Below are positions 55,359 through 64,000 of a stretch of 64,000 bases of DNA, in pieces; position 1 is the first letter of the stretch, and every line of letters begins with the position of its first letter. The position numbers were made by a program, and so were the translations under genes. Location: contig MU001698.1 of assembly GCA_010093515.1 (NCBI GenBank), forward strand, positions 1 to 64,000. The letters are read 5' to 3'. This DNA comes from Lineolata rhizophorae. Taxonomy: Eukaryota; Ascomycota; Dothideomycetes; Lineolatales; Lineolataceae. The notes beneath the pieces are model-generated. The model worked only from the letters and a program-made list of their open reading frames with translations. It did no database searches and was not told the origin of the DNA.

Positions 55359-58300
55359 ATGGCCGCTCGTGCTCTCCAAGAGCTGCGTCGCCTCCGTGAC
55401 ACGGGCAGGAAACGGATCGAGACATACGAGGTCGAGGAAGAGGAAAGGTTATACGAGGAAGTTGACGAAGAGGGCTACAAGAAGGTGGTCCGGAAGAGGC
55501 TCGACGAAGATGACTTTGTCGTCGACGACAACGGCGAAGGCTACGCCGACGACGGCCGCGAGGAGTGGGACGACGGCGCGCGGTACGCCGATGAAACTGA
55601 AAGTGATGAGGAGGATCAACAGCCGCTGAAAGGCAAGGCTGGGAAGCGGAAGTGCGAGCAGGACCGCGAGAGGAAGGACAAGGTCAAGAATGGCATCAAC
55701 AAATACTTTAATGCAACCGCAACCGCAAGCACCGCGCCGAAAAAGGTACGCGTTCCTCTATTCGTATAGCCAGAGCTATATATGCTAACTGGTGTACAGC
55801 GAGTTGCAACTGCGGAAGATGCAGCCTTTATGGCTGACCTCCTCGGTGAGATTGACACGAACGTACCCTCTAGCCGCTTTGCTCCGCAGAAGGCGATCAA
55901 GTCGGTATCGCGCCGCAAAACGCGTGTCCTCTCACCTCCCCTTTCTCATTCGCAGCCGAAGAAAGTCGGCAATCCCCGTTTTCCCAAGTCTCGAGAGGAC
56001 GACTACATGGTTGACACCCCCCCTCCGTCCACAGCGCCTGAAGATGACGTACCCATGCCTCCCATCGACGACGACCCTGCCGACGACGTGCCCATGAGCG
56101 ACCCCCCTGTATCCTCCCCTGTCACCAAGGCTGTCGAACGCAAGGCCCAAACGCAAGCGAAGATGGAAGAGGATGACGATGACGACTTCATGGAGGTTGC
56201 CCAGGCGGTTGGCAGCGCTGACGTTCGAACGACTAACCTCAACATTGCCGGCAAACGTCCCGTGGCGAAGCCCCCGAAGCCGGCCTTGCCGACTCCTGAG
56301 AGCTCATCTCCTATTAGAGAGCCGGAAACAGTTGATGCGTCCGCGTGGAACAAGGTGACCAGCAGCCTCAACGTCGTGAGCGGCCTGACGAACGACTCTA
56401 CTTCATTTGGCAAGCTCAATCCGCAAAACGCTCTCGAACCGAATGGCAGCCTCCGTATTTTCTGGATGGACTATACCGAGATCAATGGCAGTCTCTGCCT
56501 TTTTGGTAAGGTCAAGGACAAGACGACAGGCAACTATGTTAGTTGCTTCGTCAAGGTCGACAACATCCTCCGGAAGCTCTTCTTCCTTCCTCGCGAGTAC
56601 AGGCGACGCAACAACCGCGACACGGACGAAGAGGTCGAGATGAGCGACGTGTACCAAGAAGTTGACGGGCTCATGAGCAAGCTCGGAGTCGGTATGCACA
56701 AGATCAAGCCCTGCACACGCAAGTACGCGTTTGAGCTAGCGGACGTGCCAAAGGAGGCCGACTACCTCAAGTTGCTATACCCCTACACCAATGCGGGACT
56801 GTCTACGGATATTTCCGGCGAGACTTTTTCACACGTATTTGGCGCCAACACTGCCCTTTTCGAGCAGTTCGTCCTCTGGAAAAACATCATGGGCCCGTGC
56901 TGGCTAACCATCGATGGCGCCGACTTCTCTGCTATTACAAATGCATCATGGTGCAAGCTGGAACTCCAAGTTACCAAGCCCAACATGATCAACGTTCTCA
57001 GCGACACCGAGGTCATGGAGGACCCACCTCTCACGCTCATGAGCATCGCCCTCCGGACCGCCTTCAATGCCAAGGAGAACAAGCAGGAGATCCTGGTCGC
57101 CAGCGCACGTATCTACGAGAATGTCGGCCTCTCTGATGTGACGCCGCCGGAGAAGCTACCTTGCAAAAGCTTCACGGTCATGCGGCCCAACGGCGAAACG
57201 TACCCGACGGGCTTCAAGATGGAGGTCGAAAAGCACCGCGGTACCATTCGTATGGAGAAGACTGAGCAAGGGCTCCTGAGTTACTTCATGGCTATGCTGC
57301 AGCGCACTGACCCGGATGTGCTCATGGGCCACCGTCTCGATGATGTCGATTACGGCATCCTGCTCAGCCGCATGCGTGAGCTGAGGACGCCCGGCTGGCA
57401 CCGCATCGGGCGGCTGCGGCGTAGCGAGTGGCCGAAGAACATGGGCAAGGGAGGCGGCTCGTTCTTTGTGGAGCGCCAGCTCGCGGCCGGACGTTTGCTC
57501 TGTGATCTAGCCAATGACCTCGGCAAATCGCTCATGACAAAGTGCCAATCGTGGAGCTTGAACGAGATGGTCGAGCTCGTTCTGGGCAAAGATAATGCCC
57601 GCAGCGACCTCGACAACGAGAGCGCGCTGAAAACATGGGCAAAAACCCGCGAGGGCCTCATGAACTACATCACGCACTGCGAGGGCGATACCTTCTTCAT
57701 TGCTGCGATTGCGCTAAAGGTCCAGGTGTTGCCACTGACTAAGGTGCTCACCAACCTCGCCGGTAACTCCTGGGCGAGGACGCTCAGCGGCACAAGGGCG
57801 GAGCGGAACGAGTACATTTTGCTGCATGAATTCCATAAGAACAAGTACATTTGCCCAGACAAAATCCATGGCAAGTGGAAGCCGAAGGTCGAGGAGGAGG
57901 AGCCGGAAGGAGAAGAAAATGCGGATGGGAAAAAGAAGGACAAGTACAAGGGTGGTCTCGTGTTTGAGCCGGAGAAGGGCCTCTACGACAAGATCGTACT
58001 TGTTATGGACTTTAACAGTCTATACCCTAGCATCATCCAGGAGTTCAACATTTGCTTTACCACGGTAGAGCGCTCCAACTTCAAGGAGGAAGACGAGAAT
58101 GTCCCCGAAGTCCCGACCGATATGCCCCAAGGCATCCTCCCCCGCCTCATCGCTACCCTTGTCAACCGCCGCCGCGAGGTCAAACGTCTCATGAAAGACA
58201 AGACGGCCTCGCAGGACCAGCTCAAGACGTGGGATATCAAGCAGCTCGCGCTCAAGCTGACGGCCAACTCCATGTACGGCTGTCTGGGCTACACGCGTTC

Positions 58301-59975
58301 TCGCTTTTACGCTCGCCCGCTTGCGATGCTCACCACCTTCAAAGGTCGTGAGATTTTGCAGAGCACCAAGTCCCTAGCCGAAAGCACACTGCTGCAGGTC
58401 GTCTACGGTGACACGGACTCGGTCATGATCAACACGAATGTGGATACGATTGAGGAGGCGCTTAAGGTTGGCAATGAATTCAAGAGATCGGTCAATGAGA
58501 GGTACAAACTCCTTGAAATTGACATTGACAACGTTTTCCGGAGGTTGCTGCTTCATGCGAAGAAGAAGTATGCTGCTATTAACATGGTCGAGGTCAATGG
58601 CAAGTTTGTGGAGAAGCTGGAGGTCAAGGGTTTAGATATGAGGCGAAGGGAATATTGCGCGCTGTCAAAGGAAACGTCCTCGTAAGTTCACTTCGGAAAT
58701 ACTGAGTCGTGTCTTAAACTAACGGATCCCAGCAACCTACTTAATTTCCTCTTGTCTGGTGACGATCCCGACGCCGTGATTCAAAAGAGTCATGAGTATC
58801 TGCGTAGCCTAGCGGAGAAGATGCGGTCCTTCTCCGTCCCTGTTCCAAAATATACCATCTATACTGTATGTCTTCGAGCACTTCATCAGACGATAGTTTA
58901 CTAACTCGAGCGCAGCAACTTGGCAAGGATCCTAGGGAGTATCCGAACAAACAGTCTATGCCTCAAGTGCAGGTTGCGCTGCGCTTGATTTCCAAGGGCA
59001 GGCATGTCAAGGCTAAGGACGTCATGTCCTTCATCATCACTGGCAACAACAATGGGTCTCAGGAGAACGCAGCGAGAAATGCGTACACTCTTGAAGAAGT
59101 GATGAAGAAAGACTCCGATCTCAAGCCAGGTTCGTGGTCCAGGATAGTGTGATCTGATGCATTGCTAATAAACGACAGATGTCGACTATTATCTCACCAA
59201 GCAAATCCTCCCTCCCGTGGAGCGTCTCTGCGCTCCCGTATCCGGCACGTCTGTCGTCGAGCTCGCCAACTGCCTCGGCTTGGACGGGACAAAATACCGC
59301 GTCAGCACCACCACCGACGCGTCCCAGGACAACGAGATCCACCCGCTCGAGTCGCAGATCCCCGACCACGTGCGCTTCAAGGACTGCGCGCCGCTCTCAC
59401 TGCGCTGCCCAGCGTGCCGCTTCGCGTTCCCCTACCGCGGCATCGCCGCAGCGGTGCCGCGTGCCCTCGCGCACGACGGCTTGCGCTGCCCGCGTGCCGA
59501 CTGCGGCACCCCGCTCGCCACGCTCTGCGTCGTCGCCCAGACAGAGGCCGCCGTCCGCGCCCACGTCGCGCGCTACTACGACGCCTGGCTCGTGTGCGAC
59601 GACGCCGCCTGCGGCGTGCGCACGCGCCAGATGAGCGTCGCCGGCCAGCGCTGCTTGGGCCCGCAGGGGCTCGCGCGCGGCTGCCGCGGCCGCATGAGGC
59701 CCGAGTTTGGCGAGCGCGCTTTGTATAACCAGCTCCTGTACCTAGAGCGCGCGTTTGATGTGGACACGGCGAAGAAGGCGCTTGAGGACGAAAAGGCAGG
59801 TGCGGAGGAAGGCTTGACGGTGGAGAAAGCGGAGAAGGTGCGTGTGCTTGCTGAGGTGAATCGGCAGCGGTTCGGTACCATGAAGGAAGTGGTGAGGGCG
59901 GCGCTGGAGAAAAATGGGCGCTTGTGGGTGGCTATGGATAGTTTGTTTGGATTTGCTTTACAGGCCCAGGCTTGA
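55359..59975 (+). CDS. POL1: DNA polymerase alpha catalytic subunit
   Basis: Five exons (55359-55745, 55800-58681, 58733-58865, 58916-59129, 59179-59975) encode 1470 residues, close to yeast Pol1 (1468). The N terminus [20 protein letters not shown], then [20 protein letters not shown], is the Pol alpha-specific N-terminal domain. A proofreading-dead exonuclease-like domain is followed by the family-B palm: DFNSLYPSI with Asp866, [23 protein letters not shown], and YGDTDSV with Asp1000 and Asp1002. The C-terminal zinc modules are [12 protein letters not shown]...CPRADCG and [13 protein letters not shown]...CLG...C, the second binding the B subunit. The enzyme extends primase-made RNA primers at replication origins and on lagging strands. 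The last exon has much higher GC than the others. Confidence 0.98.
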
Positions 59976-60115
59976 GCCAGGCGGGAAAGATGAAGTATTG
60001 TTGGAATTGGTGCGTATGACTACGGGGCTTTTGGATACATTGTGCTTTATCTTAAGGAATTAATTGTGATCAGTCCTATCTTCAATCACTTGCCCATACT
60101 TGCTCAGGGACTGTC

Positions 60116-61821
60116 CTACTGGCTACTTTTCAACAGCTTCTCTGCGTTTTGGTCTGCCTTCGCCTTCCGACACGCCTCCTTAAACACTTTGACAAACCTC
60201 CACACGTCAACGTACGTATTATACAAGGGTGCTGGCGCTACGCGAATCACGTCCGGCCTCCGCTCATCCGTCACCACGCCCTCAGCCTCCAGGATCTCCA
60301 TCACAACGTCGAGCAACCCTTCCTTCAGCCGCACACTCAGCTGCGCCCCCCTCTCCGCCGGGTTCCTCGGCGTGATGATCTCGTACGGTGGTTCAGGCTC
60401 GTTCTCGACATTGCCGGTCCCGCCCACCCTGTGCGTCAGCAAGAACTCCAGATACCCCGTCAGACGCACGCTCTTCTCGCGCAGCGCGTCCATGCTCGTC
60501 TTGCCGAACACGGCCAGTGACGCCAGCACCGCCGACGCGTCCAGCGCCGACGGGTTCGACACCTGCCAGCCGGCCGCGCCGGCGATGGGCACGAAGGCCG
60601 GCCCCATGTCGAACCGGGAGCCCTTGTCGTGGCCCCACCAGCCGGACAGGCGGGGCGTATAGCCCAGCTGGTCCGGACCGGCAGGGACGGCGTCGCCCGT
60701 GGGCGCGGGCGGCGGCTCGGCGCCGGCCGGGTCCGCGGACGAGGCGAAGCAGGCGGCCGAGGCGGCGACGGCGCGGCGGGGGTCGACGGCGCCGTGGCGC
60801 TCGTGGACGAAGAGGCCAGCCATGGCGCCCGGCCCGGCGTTGAGGTACTTGTAGGAGCACCAGGCGGCGAAGTCGACGCCCCAGTCGTGCAGGCGCAGGG
60901 GCACGTTGCCGGCGGCGTGGGCGAGATCCCAGCCGACAGCGACGCCGCGGGCGCGCGCGAAGGCCGTGATGGCGGCCACGTCGAGGAGCTGCCCCGAGTA
61001 GTACTGGATGCCGGGCAGGAGGAGGACGGCGGTGCTGGAGGCGTGCGCTTCGATGACGGACAGGATGTGTGAGGTCGGGAGGTAGGGGGAATTGGACGGG
61101 TTGGCGGGCGGGGTGATGCATATGAGGGCCGACGGGGGCAAGGAGTGATGGTGGAGTTGGGAGAGGGCGGCGTACTGAGAAAGAGGTCGTCAGTTTTTGG
61201 TCCAATTCGTTGGCCGGGAGCGCACATTACATGATCGCTCGGGAAGGCTTTTCCCTCGATGATAATCTTCCACCTCTCCTTCGTCGGACGGTAGAAACTT
61301 GCCAGGAGGAAATGCAGGTTCGCAGTCAGGGTCTGCATCACGGCTACCTCGTCAGGCTTGGCGCCCACGAGCGTCGCGCTCTCCGTCTTCGCGTCGAAGT
61401 CGGCGATGTGCAGCCATGGCGGCGCCACCGAATCCGAGTGCTCCTTGAAGTGGCCAAACACGCCCTTGGTTGCCCACGTTGAGAGGTGCTTGGCCACGTA
61501 GACAGAGGTTAATCTCGGCTGCAGGCCGAGAGAGTTGCCACACAAGTAGATGCTTTCCTCGGACTCGGGCTCAGATTCTGTCTCGGTCGTCAGAGGACAG
61601 TTCTAATCACGAGATACATCAGAGAGGATCCGGAAGGCTGGACGTGCAGGTGATGCCTTACCGCATTTGTCGATTGTCGCGCGCTTCAGGTCTGCCTTTG
61701 TGGGGATAATGAACTCGTCACGTAAATGCCGTAGCGGATCGGTGGCATCCTTGTCTTCTGCATACTGCTGGGAGAAGACGTCGGGGCCACCCGGCTCGAG
61801 CGCAGCCTCTGAGCTGCTCAT
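60116..61821 (-). CDS. BNA5: Kynureninase
   Basis: Exons 61662-61821, 61231-61577 and 60116-61174 encode 521 residues. The PLP enzyme cleaves kynurenine and 3-hydroxykynurenine in tryptophan degradation and de novo NAD synthesis. [13 protein letters not shown] opens the family core; [13 protein letters not shown] carries the conserved aspartate, and [20 protein letters not shown] has the PLP lysine at 278. [20 protein letters not shown] and the C-terminal [20 protein letters not shown] also match. For the first intron I used the acceptor GACAG at 61578, because the nearer TTAG acceptor would bring a stop. A Pro/Ala-rich insertion ([20 protein letters not shown]) lengthens the protein. It is convergent with POL1, 140 bp between stops. 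Confidence 0.94.
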
Positions 61822-62058
61822 GGTTGTCTTGCGAATGGAAGTTGTCCAAGGACCTAGGATGGGGGGGTTGCTGATGATGTTCCCCTCGGGATATCTCCGG
61901 CCAACCCCGATCCTCCCAGAGGCTCCGCAGGAGACCCATCCGGGCACGAAGAAATCATTCGGCCCCCTACAGGTCCCCCCTATTTGAGTTTCTTCTTTGT
62001 CCGTTTCCATCATTTTCGATCATGCCGTAACCGCCAGATCCATCCCGACTCATACCTT

Positions 62059-64000
62059 TTAAGTACAGCCTCTATTCTTCAGAATCGTGAGTCTAGGAGA
62101 CATTCCTAAGGCAGCTGTCGTGTACCGAAGAAAATCAACGCCAGAGAAGGCCATCCCTCCGGTGTCAACTTTGTCAAATGCGTACCTGACGTATCTCTCA
62201 AACCCACAGAGGATCACGATTTCCTTGAAAGACACCGGTAGAGGCTCTAATGAGTGTGCGGAACGTAGCTTAATCTGCCGCTGCCAGACTTTGCGACCAT
62301 GGTCCTCCGGCAGACCGACGACCTTCTTTAAAGTTTGTCTCACTTCATCTATGTATGCATTGCGCGCCTCCCCAGTAGACGACTCCAATTTTGCTGCGCC
62401 CCCGAGTACGTTGGCAAGAGCATATTGAAGGGCTAAGAGACTTTCGTCGGTTTTCTCGAGGCCGTGAGGCAACAGATGCCAAATTTTCAACATGGATATA
62501 TACGTGTTGCAAAGCCGAGGACTAGGGTTGAACACATATCAGGCCGCTCGATGAGTGTATGCGACTCTCACTGGCCTTAACGGACCATCAGATTCCGGAA
62601 TCTGCCGTTCACCCTCATTTTCAAAGTGCACGGCTTCTGGGAGGCTTTTGGAGAACTCTATCAAACGATGTCGCATTGTTCCCTCTTTATCGAAGACTTC
62701 ATCGGGGCTTAGGGGTCCTATGGCCATCCGAAATGGTCTTCTGGGATCGTCCTCGTCTGCGAATAAGAAGCCCAAAAGCTCAAAAGGTTTTTGAACGCGG
62801 TGGTAGACCCAAAGTAACTGGCAAGCTCTAATGTTATAACCAGCCTCTTCACCTTTGCCTTTCAACATCTTGACGAATAATTCCTCGACCCCCTTCGGAA
62901 TTTTATCCAGCCGGCTTTGCAACTCAGATGGCTTCTCTGAGTTGGTAAGCCCGTCCAACAGAGTCTACCACAAGGCGCACCCATAAAAAGACCCCCTTGG
63001 GCCAGCTTCGATATATCCGCGTGATGTGTGGCCCTCAGGTGTGCATACCATGCGTTTGTTTGAAACTTCGCTTCCACGTAAGATTCAATGTCTTTACGGG
63101 TGAGCCTCTCCAGACAAAGACTTATCCGGGACTTTAATGCATCTGAGAAGACATTCCAAGGTCGACTGGCAAGGCAGATCTTTACATTCGGTTGCGTCCT
63201 AAGCCACAAGACAAGATTTATGACGTCGCTGTGATCTCCATCAAACTTGTCTAATCCGTCAATGAAAATAGCAAATCGATGGGACGAAAACGACACAAAT
63301 CGGTCCAAGGACCTGAAAAGCTCGGAGGAGGTCTAAGGACAGATACCACTCCTAATCGAAACATAAGAGGCCCATCGATTAGGGAGAAGTTCTTTGCCAA
63401 GCTCGAGCGCTCGTTTGAGCATTTGATGCAGCAACGATTGCAGCATTCCAACTTAAGACATTTGCATCACGGTCCCCGAATTCCAAAAATAAAAGCTGGC
63501 TGTAATGAGAGGCAAATCGGGCCTCCATTCATGGAAATTCTCTGTCATCCGCGGATCTTCGTAGAGGAACTTCATGAGGGTCGACTTTCCCGAACCGGCC
63601 TTACCCGTGACCTAGTAAATTCGGCTGCAAACTTCGTCTCGGAGCCGTTTCGTGAAACTATCCCACTCCGTTGACGCTCCGCCATCTTCAAATAACCATC
63701 CAAATGTTTCCTTGTAAGCGCCATGAATGCTGTCATACCTTTCGGGCATCTCTGGATAGTAAAGCATCCCGACAACCATCTTGCTAAAGTGCTTTTCGAG
63801 TTCGAGTTCTGAGGACTGGTCAAGGGCCACAAGGAAGCTTAATTGGTGCTCGACGATATTGAGCTGCCAATTGCGTTCTCGAACAGCGTCGAGCGATTGT
63901 GTGTGAAGCTCCCTGTTCTCGATGAGTTCGTTCACGTCTCGGCCAACCTGGTCCGTAGTCTCAGCATGGTTATCAATGTGCTCCCTAGGTCGTCAGTTAG
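62059..64000 (-). pseudogene. Decayed NACHT/NLR-type gene, continues beyond the window
   Basis: On the minus strand the order is a helical N-terminal part ending SIHGAYKETFGWLFEDGG, a P-loop GKAGSGKST (near 63585), LPLITASFYFWNSGT, MLQSLLHQML, Walker B-like AIFIDGLDKFDGDHSDVINL, CLASRPWNVFSDAL, and then the helical region (DKIPKGVEELFVKML, NIRACQLLWVYHRVQKPFEL, RVAYTHRAA). This is the layout of the large fungal NACHT-like STAND family involved in non-self recognition, with further helical repeats toward 62059. The frame is interrupted several times by in-frame stops and at least one frameshift between the Walker B part and the helical part. The interruptions that I can compare with family consensus look like C:G to T:A changes. 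The N terminus lies beyond the window, so integrity of the rest is unknown. Confidence 0.75.

Noticed and set aside
61578-61612. Kynureninase intron 1 acceptor TTAG at about 61604
   Set aside because: With the only good donor (GTAAGG) it puts the next exon out of frame and meets a stop; the GACAG acceptor keeps the family core in frame.

Overview
The window is nuclear DNA of a filamentous ascomycete fungus (Pezizomycotina). Genes are dense on both strands, most introns are 50-95 bp GT-AG introns with CTAAC-like branch sites, intergenic spacers are short, and the gene set is that of filamentous fungi (NST1, TFC6, CSC1, PEX14, a fungal AAA ATPase, an NLR relic). I cannot place it to genus. I see no rRNA, no convincing tRNA, no CRISPR array and no intact transposon.

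Layout. 1-5.6 kb: a repeat-bearing spacer, an APH-type phosphotransferase divergent from an HSL-like esterase, and a secreted SMP-30-like propeller. 5.6-19.2 kb: biotin-protein ligase (BPL1) divergent from COA4, then TANGO2 divergent from a Yop1/HVA22-like membrane protein, MGM101, a RING-CH E3 divergent from the TFIIIC subunit TFC6, and ISA2. 19.2-30.7 kb: an AAA ATPase, the long stress protein NST1, and the Rho-family GTPase Rho2. 31.5-43.3 kb: mitochondrial ribosomal protein mL40 divergent from phosphoacetylglucosamine mutase, a 2.5-kb AT-richer spacer holding a 33-codon Cys-rich gene candidate, the osmosensitive channel CSC1, and a Ser/Pro/Ala-rich secreted protein. 43.8-46.7 kb: an unrecognised small gene model and a decayed SRPK-like kinase. 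47-61.8 kb: PEX14, an OSBP/Osh lipid-transfer protein, phosphoglucomutase, REX2 divergent from POL1 (DNA polymerase alpha), and kynureninase. 62-64 kb: a decayed NACHT/NLR-type gene that runs off the window.

How they work together. Most genes are conserved housekeeping functions. Four serve mitochondria (COA4, ISA2, MGM101, mL40). Several bear on wall and osmotic homeostasis (Rho2, AGM1, PGM2, CSC1, NST1, the secreted protein), although nothing shows co-regulation. I spliced the genes by hand from reading frames, splice consensus and remembered protein families; the exon coordinates are given so they can be checked against RNA-seq.

The points most worth a second look are the tiny exons (6 nt in rho2, 7 nt in PEX14, 14 and 15 nt in AGM1, possibly 20 nt in an unknown gene), a GC-AG intron in TANGO2, a 10-bp-phased CTCAG repeat in a divergent promoter, a perfect palindrome carrying stress-element sequences beside a TATA box, and the tiny Cys-rich gene. 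I did not find a convincing new multi-gene system.
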